Origin: Shewanella sp. c952
Lineage (GTDB): Bacteria > Pseudomonadota > Gammaproteobacteria > Enterobacterales > Shewanellaceae
NCBI RefSeq assembly: GCF_019654975.1
Contig: NZ_BPEW01000017.1
Location: 33,787 to 97,786 of the forward strand
Direction of reading: 5' to 3'
Length of the DNA: 64,000 bases
Position numbers and translations under genes: made by a program. Below, piece by piece: positions 36,330-44,168 of the stretch. Within the stretch, counting starts at the first letter, position 1, and every line of letters starts with the position of its first letter. Below the pieces are notes generated by a model that was not told the origin of the DNA, did no database searches, and saw nothing but the letters and a program-made list of their open reading frames with translations.

Positions 36330-38516
36330 ATGTCCTTTGATGTTGATGAAGAGATACTGCAGGACTTTTTGATCGAAGCTGGTGAAATTTTAGAGCTTCT
36401 ACAGGAACAACTGGTCACGTTAGAAAATAATCCTGACGATACCGATCTGCTTAACGCCATTTTTAGAGGCTTTCACACCGTAAAAGGTGGTGCTGGTTTC
36501 CTCAGCTTGACGCCAATGGTCGATGTCTGCCACGAAGCAGAAAATACCTTCGATCTACTACGCACAGGCAAACGACAAGTTAGCGCTAACCTTATGGATG
36601 TTATCCTACAGGCAGTGGATGCGATTAACTCAATGTTTGCAGAAACTCAAGCAGGCCAGCCTCAATCTCCAGCCGACTCCAATTTGTTAGCACAGCTAAA
36701 AACCTTGAGCGCTGGACAATTACTGCCTTCAGAGCTGGTTGATACTCAAGCGAGCGCAGCCACAGTCGAAAGCGTGACAGTAGTTGAAGAGCCAACAGTT
36801 GAAGAGGTTGTTGTAGAAGCCGCGGCTCCACAAGCTGGTGATATGACAGCTGGCGGCAGTATCGATGACATCAACGACGCAGAATTTGAAGCATTACTCG
36901 ACGCATTGCACGGCAGCGGCAACGGCCCTGGTGTGGATGCTCCAGCAGGCAATGTTGATGCTGCACAAAGCTCTGATGACATTACCGATGATGAGTTTGA
37001 ATCGTTACTCGATGAACTGCATGGTTCGGGTCAGTTTAAGGCACCAGACGTGCCTGCTGCCGAAGAGGCAACACATGTTGTTGACTCCGATGAAATAACC
37101 GATGATGAGTTTGAGCGTTTGCTGGATGAACTACATGGTTCTGGAACCGCTCCTGCTGCGGTCGAAAAACCAGCGCCAGCTGTGACAACACCAGCTGCAC
37201 AAGCTCCAGTGGTTCAAGCTATAACCACTTCACAGCAAAAAGCCGTTACTGCTCCAGTTGCTAAGACTGAGGTAAAAGCGGAAGCAAAGCCTGTGGTAAA
37301 AGCTGCACCGAAAGCTGCTGGCAATAATATGCCACAAGCTGAAACCACGGTACGTGTTGATACCTCAAGACTTGACCAGATCATGAATATGGTTGGTGAG
37401 CTGGTATTAGTCCGTAATCGTTTGTTGAGCCTTGGGATCTCACGTGATGACGAAGAGATGTCAAAGGCTTTAGCAAATTTAGACTTAGTGACAGCGGATC
37501 TTCAAGGCGCAGTCATGAAAACACGTATGCAGCCAATTAAGAAAGTGTTTGGCCGCTTCCCGCGTGTTGTTAGAGATTTAGCTCGTAGTCTCAATAAAGA
37601 GATTGATCTTGTTATGGTAGGTGAAGATACCGACCTCGATAAGAACTTAGTCGAAGCGTTAGCCGATCCACTGGTGCATTTGGTGAGAAACTCAGTCGAT
37701 CATGGTATTGAGATGCCTGATGACCGTGAAGCTAACGGAAAAGCGCGTAGCGGAACGATTACTCTGTCGGCGAGCCAAGAAGGCGATCATATCCTACTAA
37801 AAATTGAGGATGATGGCGCTGGAATGGATCCCGAAAGGCTTAAGAATATCGCGATAGATCGCGGTGTACTTGACGAAGATGCTGCAGCCCGCATGACAGA
37901 TGAAGAAGCTTATAATCTGATTTTTGCACCAGGCTTTTCAACCAAGGTCGAAATATCTGATATTTCAGGTCGTGGCGTAGGAATGGACGTGGTTAAAACA
38001 CGGATTACTCAGCTAAACGGCACCATCTTTATTGATTCGCTTAAAGGCAAGGGCACACGTCTAGAGATTAAAGTGCCATTAACACTGGCTATCATGCCAA
38101 CGTTAATGGTGGAAGTGGCTGAGCAAGTATTCGCACTGCCTCTGTCTAGCGTGAACGAGATATTCCACTTAGATCTAACTAAAACCAATGTGGTAGATGG
38201 TCAACTGACCGTTATTGTTCGTGATAAAGCCGTACCACTGTTTTATTTAGAAAGTTGGCTCACTCGAACACAAACTGGCGCAATCCATGGAGATAGACAG
38301 CATGGACACGTGGTTATTGTGCAACTAGGCACGATGCAGATAGGGTTTGTTGTTGATTCACTTATTGGACAGGAAGAGGTGGTGATTAAACCACTAGGCA
38401 CCTTGTTACATGGTACGCCGGGAATGGCTGGGGCTACTATTACCTCCGACGGTGGTATCGCGCTGATTTTGGACGTTCCAGGACTACTAAAGCATTACGC
38501 TCGCAATAAAGGCTAA
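36330..38516 (+). CDS. cheA: Chemotaxis histidine kinase CheA
   Basis: 728 aa. P1 domain 1-125 with the phosphorylated H49 (FRGFHTVKGGAGF); linker about 130-340; P3 dimerisation from about 343 (RVDTSRLDQIMNMVGELVLV); P4 kinase with LVHLVRNSVDHGIEMPDD, DDGAGMDPERL and GRGVGMDVVKTRI; P5 CheW-like domain to the end. I see no P2 domain. Instead the linker has three copies of a peptide of about 19 residues ending LLDELHGSG (178-197, 216-234, 254-272), then a Pro/Ala/Lys-rich tether. Its neighbours are cheZ (13 bp) and cheB (93 bp with a hairpin). Confidence 0.96.
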   Translation: MSFDVDEEILQDFLIEAGEILELLQEQLVTLENNPDDTDLLNAIFRGFHTVKGGAGFLSLTPMVDVCHEAENTFDLLRTGKRQVSANLMDVILQAVDAINSMFAETQAGQPQSPADSNLLAQLKTLSAGQLLPSELVDTQASAATVESVTVVEEPTVEEVVVEAAAPQAGDMTAGGSIDDINDAEFEALLDALHGSGNGPGVDAPAGNVDAAQSSDDITDDEFESLLDELHGSGQFKAPDVPAAEEATHVVDSDEITDDEFERLLDELHGSGTAPAAVEKPAPAVTTPAAQAPVVQAITTSQQKAVTAPVAKTEVKAEAKPVVKAAPKAAGNNMPQAETTVRVDTSRLDQIMNMVGELVLVRNRLLSLGISRDDEEMSKALANLDLVTADLQGAVMKTRMQPIKKVFGRFPRVVRDLARSLNKEIDLVMVGEDTDLDKNLVEALADPLVHLVRNSVDHGIEMPDDREANGKARSGTITLSASQEGDHILLKIEDDGAGMDPERLKNIAIDRGVLDEDAAARMTDEEAYNLIFAPGFSTKVEISDISGRGVGMDVVKTRITQLNGTIFIDSLKGKGTRLEIKVPLTLAIMPTLMVEVAEQVFALPLSSVNEIFHLDLTKTNVVDGQLTVIVRDKAVPLFYLESWLTRTQTGAIHGDRQHGHVVIVQLGTMQIGFVVDSLIGQEEVVIKPLGTLLHGTPGMAGATITSDGGIALILDVPGLLKHYARNKG
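36861..37145 (+). repeat. Three in-frame peptide repeats in the CheA linker
   Basis: Copies DDINDAEFEALLDALHGSG, DDITDDEFESLLDELHGSG and DEITDDEFERLLDELHGSG recur every 37-38 residues, separated by unrelated Ala/Pro/acidic spacers. Each resembles the CheY-binding FliM peptide (SQDEIDALLHG) and the CheZ tail (DEVDDLLSSLGF). Confidence 0.85.
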
Positions 38517-38525
38517 CGTCTTATT

Positions 38526-38566
38526 TAAGGGACAACAAGAAAATTAATTTTCGACTTGTCCTTTTT
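38526..38566 (+). terminator. Hairpin with T-tract between cheA and cheB
   Basis: AAGGGACAA...GAAAATT / AATTTTC...TTGTCCTTTTT, an inverted repeat with a short internal loop, followed by TTTTT. Located 10 bp after the cheA stop. It may terminate or attenuate transcription before cheB; cheB shows no obvious promoter of its own. Confidence 0.6.
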
Positions 38567-38609
38567 GCGTTGTGTGAATGCAGGAACCCCATGCGTTATA
38601 GGAATTTAA

Positions 38610-39752
38610 ATGGGCATTAAAGTACTAGTTGTCGACGATTCAAGTTTTTTTCGGCGACGTGTAAGTGAGATTGTCAGTCAAGATCCAGAGTTAGAAGTGG
38701 TTGGTACTGCGGTTAATGGTGCTGAAGCCGTTAAACTCGCGGCAGAGCTTAAGCCGCAAGTGATAACCATGGATATAGAGATGCCAGTGATGGACGGGAT
38801 CACTGCGGTTAAGCAAATAATGGCCAGCAGTCCAGTGCCAATTTTGATGTTTTCATCATTAACCCATGACGGCGCCAAAGCAACGTTAGATGCGCTGGAA
38901 GCTGGCGCTCTTGATTTTTTGCCTAAACGATTCGAAGATATTGCCACCAATAAAGATGACGCAATCGCATTGCTGCAGCAGCGTATTAAAACCTTAGGTC
39001 GCCGTCGTCTATTTAGGCCTGCTGTTCGCCCCTCAACCGCTACGGCAAAACCGCGTACAACTTCGGCGCAATCGTCAGCGTTAACTCGAACTGCAGCTTC
39101 GAATAAGCCTCTACAGCCGCAGGTAACAGATAAACCCACGAGTCGTTCAACGGCAGTGGCTCGTGCAAGTGGCAAGAAGTATAAAGCCTTGCTTATTGGT
39201 ACCTCGACGGGCGGACCTGTTGCACTGCAAAAAGTGTTAACTCAATTGCCGGCAAATTACCCGCACCCGATTTTGCTGATCCAGCATATGCCAGCAGCAT
39301 TTACCCCTACGTTTGCGACTCGTTTAAATAGCTTGTGCAAAATTGAAGTAAAAGAGGCTCAAACTGGCGATCAATTACGTGCGGGTTGCGCGTATCTAGC
39401 TCCTGGCGGCATGCAGATGATGCTTGAACGCAGTGGTAGTTTTGGGCGTATTAAAGTGCTCGCAGGTAAACCAGAGATGAACTATAAGCCCAGTGTTGAT
39501 ATCACCTTTGCATCAGCATCTAAGTTATTCGGTGGCGATGTATTAGCGGTGGTACTCACTGGCATGGGTGCTGACGGTCGTGAAGGCGCTCGTATGCTCA
39601 AGTCTGTTGGCGCTAATATCTGGGCGCAAGATGAAGCAAGCTGTGTGGTGTATGGCATGCCCCAAGCGGTAACCAATGCCGGCATTGCGACTAAATCGAT
39701 TAGTATTGAGCAGATGGCTGAGTCAATCCTCAAAGAGACTGCACATGGCTAA
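38610..39752 (+). CDS. cheB: Chemoreceptor methylesterase/glutaminase CheB
   Basis: 380 aa. Receiver domain (D55 in [12 protein letters not shown]), Ala/Thr/Ser-rich linker at about 140-185, and C-terminal methylesterase with the catalytic S199 (GTSTGGPVA), H226 (IQHMPAAFT) and the Asp-bearing [18 protein letters not shown] 38610 after a weak ribosome-binding site. The stop overlaps the next gene by 8 nt. Confidence 0.95.
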   Translation: MGIKVLVVDDSSFFRRRVSEIVSQDPELEVVGTAVNGAEAVKLAAELKPQVITMDIEMPVMDGITAVKQIMASSPVPILMFSSLTHDGAKATLDALEAGALDFLPKRFEDIATNKDDAIALLQQRIKTLGRRRLFRPAVRPSTATAKPRTTSAQSSALTRTAASNKPLQPQVTDKPTSRSTAVARASGKKYKALLIGTSTGGPVALQKVLTQLPANYPHPILLIQHMPAAFTPTFATRLNSLCKIEVKEAQTGDQLRAGCAYLAPGGMQMMLERSGSFGRIKVLAGKPEMNYKPSVDITFASASKLFGGDVLAVVLTGMGADGREGARMLKSVGANIWAQDEASCVVYGMPQAVTNAGIATKSISIEQMAESILKETAHG

Positions 39753-40434
39753 TAAACAACGGCAATATGATTGTAAAGCTAACAGCAAAGGTGCAGTGAA
39801 CACTGTGTCATTGTTGGTGATGTTTTTACTCAGTATTGCCGCTTTTGTTTTAGGCTCACTTTATTTTGAACTCAGATATAAAAATCAATTACTGCTCGAT
39901 CAAGTTGCCGAATTAAAAGATAGTCAGATTTTGTTTATGGTGCCCGATGAACAAGCTGAGGTTATGGCCAATTGGATGGCGGAAAATCCAGTGCTTGTGC
40001 AGTCATTTGTCGCTCGCGCACGTGCAGGAGAGCTTACGTCAATGCCGATAGGTGATGGTAGCGTTGAGCAACTCACTCAAAGCTCTACAGTACAATCTGA
40101 TCAGGCGAAACCCAAAAATGGCGTTACCGCAGATAAGAGTATTGATAATACAGCTGCTGATCCGTTAACTATCGATTCTGAAGACGTCGTAGTACCTGCT
40201 AGCGATAATCGTTTGTTGCAACAGGATGACTCTCCAAGTGTTAATACCGAGCAGGCAACTGTATTACTAGAAGATCCTAGTACTGCTAAGTATGACGCTA
40301 GTGAGATAATCCCAGAGACGGTTTACACTCTTCCTGACAAAGCTCAAATGCTCAATATTACTGAAGAAGGCGTAAAGCTGATAAGTCTGCCCCATGGCGG
40401 GATCAGGATCACAACTCGAGCGTTAGAAGAGTAA
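39745..40434 (+). CDS. Unrecognised single-pass membrane protein between cheB and parC
   Basis: 229 aa from ATG 39745 (frame open from 39676 inside cheB; the ATG chosen gives the usual short basic N-terminus). One membrane helix at about 20-40 ([20 protein letters not shown]), so the rest, probably periplasmic or cytoplasmic, is a helix ([20 protein letters not shown]), a low-complexity acidic/Thr/Ser region and a short conserved-looking end ([19 protein letters not shown]). I do not recognise the family. Overlap with cheB and position before parC suggest a role linked to chemotaxis or array placement, but this is only inference from context. Confidence 0.8.
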   Translation: MANKQRQYDCKANSKGAVNTVSLLVMFLLSIAAFVLGSLYFELRYKNQLLLDQVAELKDSQILFMVPDEQAEVMANWMAENPVLVQSFVARARAGELTSMPIGDGSVEQLTQSSTVQSDQAKPKNGVTADKSIDNTAADPLTIDSEDVVVPASDNRLLQQDDSPSVNTEQATVLLEDPSTAKYDASEIIPETVYTLPDKAQMLNITEEGVKLISLPHGGIRITTRALEE

Positions 40435-40497
40435 CTGTCAGCTAAGTGTGAGTTAAAGTCTCTCAAAGACGGTGGCGTAGCCATCATAAGGATCATT

Positions 40498-41289
40498 TTG
40501 AAAATTTGGACCATAGCAAACCAGAAAGGCGGCGTTGGTAAGACAACGACTGTTGCTAGTTTAGCTGGCGCATTTACCAAGCGTGGTAAACGAGTGCTCA
40601 TGGTCGATACCGATCCTCATGCATCATTAGGCTATTACTTAGGAATTGACAGTGAAGAGTTACCGAGCTCTTTGTATGAACTTTTCTTAGCCAATACAAA
40701 GTTAACCAAAGAGACTATTGGCAATTATATCGTGCCGACCAATGTGCCAAACCTTGATTTAATTCCCTCTACAATGGCGTTAGCTACGTTAGATCGTAGT
40801 CTCGGGCATCAAGAAGGCATGGGGCTAATTTTAACTAAAGCGTTAGCGCTATTAGAAGACCAATACGATGTGGTTCTTATCGATTGTCCACCAGTACTTG
40901 GCGTATTAATGGTTAATGCTCTTGCAGCTAGTCAGCATATTATCGTACCGGTTCAAACTGAGTTTTTGGCGATTAAAGGACTGGATAGAATGGTTAAAAC
41001 CATGATCCTCATGGGACGATCCAAGAAAGTCCAGTATAGCTACACAATCGTGCCAACCATGTTTGATAAAAGAACCCGAGCTGCCACCGTAGCCTTGCAA
41101 CAGCTGAATCAAGATTATCAAAACAACCTCTGGACTGATGTTATTCCGGTGGATACTAAATTTAGAGATGCAAGTTTGAGCCATTTACCCGCTTCACATT
41201 ATGCGCCTCGTAGTCGCGGCGTTAAAGCTTACGACAGACTACTTGATGACTTGCTAGCGAAGGACCTCTCCCATGTCAAAATTGGTTGA
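40498..41289 (+). CDS. parC: ParA-like ATPase ParC, polar positioning of chemotaxis arrays
   Basis: 263 aa. MinD/ParA-family ATPase with deviant Walker A KGGVGKTT (10-17), switch I-type LMVDTDPHASLGYYLG and LIDCPPVLGVLMVNAL. In Vibrio the ParA homologue encoded in the che cluster (ParC) brings chemotaxis arrays to the pole with ParP; the gene order here is the same. TTG start (40498) with AAGGA 5 bp before it; no ATG fits. Overlaps the next gene by 17 nt. Confidence 0.9.
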   Translation: MKIWTIANQKGGVGKTTTVASLAGAFTKRGKRVLMVDTDPHASLGYYLGIDSEELPSSLYELFLANTKLTKETIGNYIVPTNVPNLDLIPSTMALATLDRSLGHQEGMGLILTKALALLEDQYDVVLIDCPPVLGVLMVNALAASQHIIVPVQTEFLAIKGLDRMVKTMILMGRSKKVQYSYTIVPTMFDKRTRAATVALQQLNQDYQNNLWTDVIPVDTKFRDASLSHLPASHYAPRSRGVKAYDRLLDDLLAKDLSHVKIG

Positions 41290-42172
41290 TGATGCAGTAA
41301 GTGATTACTTCTCTTTATTGTTAACTGATAATGCTGAAGAGATAGTGGCCGCTGAGCCATTAATGTCAGCAGCCGCAGAAGTGCCTAATAGGCAACTTGA
41401 GCGTCATTCAAAGGCTGAAGTTAAAGAATATGCAGTTAAAGAGCGGGTTAGTAGCCAAGCATTGGAACAGCTATTAGCGCCAGTCTCTGCAGTGCAGCCC
41501 AGCGAGACAGTCGTAGATAACAAGCTAGAACAAGCTCAAGTACAACAGACTTTGGTGGCGGAAAAGGCTAAAGCTAAAGTAATTGATGAAGTCGCTGCTG
41601 ACTCATTAATGAGTAATGCCATAGCAGCGACAGCAACAGAGGCCGAAGATATTGACTCTGTTAGCCATAAACCGCTATTTAAATCTCCACCGGCGCCTCC
41701 TAGCGTCACAAAAGATTTGATAGAGCAGTTAGATGATGAGTTTCAGGTGCTTTTCTTTAACGTTGCCGGACTGACGTTGGCTGTGCCCTTAGTGAGTTTA
41801 GGCGGCATCGTAAACCTTGATCGCATTAACCACTTAATGGGGCGGCCAAGTTGGTATCTCGGTGTCCAGCAGCACAGGGAGTCCCAACTTAACGTTGTTG
41901 ATACTTGCGCTTGGGTAATGCCTGAAAAATACGATGACTTAGCACAAAGCGTTAACTATCAGTATATCGTGCTACTGCAAAACAGTAGCTGGGGCTTAAC
42001 CTGCGAGTCATTGGTGAATACTGTTAAAATACACAAGTCTCAAGTTAATTGGCGCAGCCAAGCGGGCAAAAGACCTTGGCTTGCTGGGGTAGTCAAAGAG
42101 CAGATGTGCGGTATTTTAAATGTTGATGCGTTAATTGCTATGCTCGATTCAGGGCTTGGCAGTCAAGGCTAG
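41273..42172 (+). CDS. parP: CheW-domain array-tethering protein ParP
   Basis: 299 aa. Acidic, Ala/Glu-rich N-terminal region (about 1-140), then a C-terminal CheW-like domain (FQVLFFNVAGLTLAVPLVSL; GRPSWYLGVQQHRESQLNVV; GILNVDALIAML). Position directly after parC, overlapping by 17 nt, matches Vibrio ParP, which links ParC with CheA and receptors. The ATG at 41273 follows GAAGGA. A miniature element separates it from cheW. Confidence 0.85.
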   Translation: MSKLVDDAVSDYFSLLLTDNAEEIVAAEPLMSAAAEVPNRQLERHSKAEVKEYAVKERVSSQALEQLLAPVSAVQPSETVVDNKLEQAQVQQTLVAEKAKAKVIDEVAADSLMSNAIAATATEAEDIDSVSHKPLFKSPPAPPSVTKDLIEQLDDEFQVLFFNVAGLTLAVPLVSLGGIVNLDRINHLMGRPSWYLGVQQHRESQLNVVDTCAWVMPEKYDDLAQSVNYQYIVLLQNSSWGLTCESLVNTVKIHKSQVNWRSQAGKRPWLAGVVKEQMCGILNVDALIAMLDSGLGSQG

Positions 42173-42532
42173 CTCTAGGTGACTCTATGTCTCCAAGGCG
42201 GTAGGTTGGCAAAATTTGCAATTGCTAGTTTAGAAAAAATACCAAATGCCGATAAAGTGCATAGGTTTGTAGTATTTCGATATTAAAGTGATTGGTTTGA
42301 AGCGCATAGAAAGATATGATTATACCAATCACAGTAAGTAAGTGTTCAGAAATAGCGCAGGAAAAACACTTGAAAACAAGGCAGGAATTTTCGATAAGTA
42401 GTTATTCTACAATTAAAATTCTTAACGACGTTATCGAGTATTTTGACAAGCTAGAGTGAGCAGTTATTTACTACGATTGGTATTAATATAATATTTAAAT
42501 AGATAGTCACAGAACTATTGATTGAGGCGATT
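42173..42532 (+). other. parP-cheW intergenic region
   Basis: 360 bp, no gene. About 165 bp of it is the miniature element 42321-42485. The parts on either side (42173-42320 and 42486-42532) show no clear promoter or terminator. Confidence 0.6.
42321..42485. mobile_element. Miniature inverted-repeat element between parP and cheW
   Basis: About 165 bp. Left end TATACCAATCACAGTAAGTA, right end (TACTACGATTGGTATTA), inverted copies with a few mismatches; the similarity extends about 27 bp inward. Non-coding. Shares TATACCAAT ends and an internal TAGTTATTCTA (42399-42409) with the element at 29699-29967. It ends 47 bp before the cheW ATG. Confidence 0.75.
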
Positions 42533-43024
42533 ATGACAAGTTCAAATAGTGTAGCCGTAGCGGCTGGCAATGATGATGCAGTGTTACAATGGGTGACTTT
42601 CAAGTTAGATAATGAAACGTATGGCATCAACGTCATGCAGGTTCAAGAAGTACTGCGTTACACTGAAATTGCACCAGTACCAGGTGCGCCGCATTACGTA
42701 CTTGGGATTATCAATTTACGTGGTAACGTTGTGACAGTTATCGACACGCGTTCGCGTTTTGGGCTTGCGTCTGCAGACGTCAATGATTCAACACGTATTG
42801 TCATCATCGAAGCTGAAAAACAAGTTATTGGTATTTTAGTCGATAGCGTTGCAGAAGTTGTCTATTTACGTCGCTCTGAGATTGATAATGCGCCAAATGT
42901 TGGCACAGAAGAAAGCGCTAAGTTTATTCAAGGCGTGAGTAATCGCGATAGCGAACTATTAATCTTAGTTGACCTTGATAAGCTACTCTCAGATGAAGAG
43001 TGGATGGAACTGACGCAGATATAA
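42533..43024 (+). CDS. cheW: Chemotaxis coupling protein CheW
   Basis: 163 aa. Connects CheA to chemoreceptors. WVTFKLDNETYGINVMQVQE, PGAPHYVLGIINLRGNVVTV and VYLRRSEIDNAPNV are family signatures. A TTG at 42518 is in frame, but ATG 42533 follows TTGAGG properly. A strong terminator follows. Confidence 0.96.
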   Translation: MTSSNSVAVAAGNDDAVLQWVTFKLDNETYGINVMQVQEVLRYTEIAPVPGAPHYVLGIINLRGNVVTVIDTRSRFGLASADVNDSTRIVIIEAEKQVIGILVDSVAEVVYLRRSEIDNAPNVGTEESAKFIQGVSNRDSELLILVDLDKLLSDEEWMELTQI

Positions 43025-43092
43025 TTACACGCCGTTTAGACGGTTCAAGCTGGGATGGAAAAGCTGGATTAGCTTTTACCGTCAGTGAATTT

Positions 43093-43138
43093 ACAAACGT
43101 TCCGCTAGCTGTAAGCGGAGCGTTTGTTTTAGTTTTTT
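43093..43138 (+). terminator. Intrinsic terminator after cheW
   Basis: ACAAACGTTCCGCT / AGCGGAGCGTTTGT hairpin (43093-43126) with one mismatch, followed by TTTAGTTTTTT. It separates cheW from the DUF2802 gene. Confidence 0.9.
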
Positions 43139-43179
43139 CATGTTTGCCTTCAACTCCCTTTAATTGAAAAGAGCCATAA

Positions 43180-43584
43180 ATGATTGCTGAAGAGATTTTA
43201 ATCGGTACTGCGTTAGTGTTTGTGGTGTTATCCATTGGCACGGTTGTGCTTATCAGTAAGCAAGCTAAGAAGCTACGCGCGAAAGTTGAAGCGTTAACAT
43301 TATTGGTCAAAGATGGCGATAAGCAAAGAGAAGCGGTAAAGCGTGAACTGCAAGAGCTTAGAAGTGGCACTATTGGGGTTGGCCGCAGAGTGCTGGAACT
43401 TGAAAAGAAGCTGCAACAGCAAGATGCCAAACTTGAAGAGACAAATCAGCAAGATCCACAAGCTAGATTGTATTCCAGAGCGATGAAAATGGTCGACTTA
43501 GGTGCAGGCATTGATGAACTTATTCAAGAGTGCGAATTACCAAAGGCCGAAGCTGAGTTATTGATCCGCCTACATAGGAAGTAA
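43180..43584 (+). CDS. DUF2802-type membrane-anchored coiled-coil protein
   Basis: 134 aa. N-terminal membrane helix at about 4-25 (EEILIGTALVFVVLSIGTVV), a coiled coil of about 30-90, and a small helical C-terminal domain (YSRAMKMVDLGAGIDELIQE; PKAEAELLIRLHRK). Proteins of this type follow cheW at the end of che clusters in Vibrio, Shewanella and Pseudomonas; function is not established as far as I know. Placed after a terminator, with ATG 43180. Confidence 0.8.
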   Translation: MIAEEILIGTALVFVVLSIGTVVLISKQAKKLRAKVEALTLLVKDGDKQREAVKRELQELRSGTIGVGRRVLELEKKLQQQDAKLEETNQQDPQARLYSRAMKMVDLGAGIDELIQECELPKAEAELLIRLHRK

Positions 43585-43773
43585 GAAGGCGTCGCTAAGG
43601 TCACTTTGAAGGCACTTCGTTTCTAGCTAAAAAATGAACAGCGCAAAGCTTTAGTTTTAGGCCTCCAAAATGCCCTTTACTAGAACCTATAGTCTGAAAT
43701 ACACAAGCCTAGCCAAATCTTTTGTAGCCGTAAAACTACAGGTTGTTTGTCTCTTTAGTCCCTTAATAAACCT

Positions 43774-44082
43774 CTAAACCTCTTCCATGATCTTTTCATG
43801 CATGCCATTCCACTTTTCAGGGAATTTACCGTCAAGTACATAGGCGAAAGCAATCAGCTCGGCGATGAGTAAATAGAGCTCTTTAGGAATAGCCTCTCCA
43901 ACTTCCATTTTTTGTAAAAACTCGCATAGGTGCTCGTCCTTATGGATGAATATCCCAGCCTCTTCAGCAAGCGCAATCATCTCTTGCGCTAATTCACCTT
44001 CGGCTTTTGCTGAAATACTTGGAGCTGTGCCTTGTTCGTATTTAACTGCCACAGCCTTGCTAGGCTGTTCATGCTGGCTCAT
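43774..44082 (-). CDS. FlhB C-terminal-domain homologue (FlhX type)
   Basis: 102 aa, no membrane helix. After a short N-terminus, SKAVAVKYEQGTAP aligns with YAVAVKYDAAKSTAP of FlhB (274-288), that is just after the cleavage motif, and the rest follows FlhB's C-terminal domain (IPKELYLLIAELIAFAYVLD). It thus equals the free C-terminal fragment that FlhB makes by self-cleavage. Small proteins of this kind are known as FlhX. ATG at 44082 with GGGAGAG before it. Downstream of, and with, the FliK-like gene. Convergent with the DUF2802 gene. Confidence 0.85.
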   Translation of the reverse strand: MSQHEQPSKAVAVKYEQGTAPSISAKAEGELAQEMIALAEEAGIFIHKDEHLCEFLQKMEVGEAIPKELYLLIAELIAFAYVLDGKFPEKWNGMHEKIMEEV

Positions 44083-44168
44083 TGGCTCTCCCTTTTAATC
44101 TCATACTGATATATCTATCCGGCTCTAGTTGATGGCTGTAACTTGGTTATTACTTCTTATTGCAGTTG

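Noticed and set aside
36861..37145. Regular repeats that might suggest a CRISPR-like array
   Set aside because: The repeats are in frame, vary by codon, and encode a repeated peptide inside CheA.
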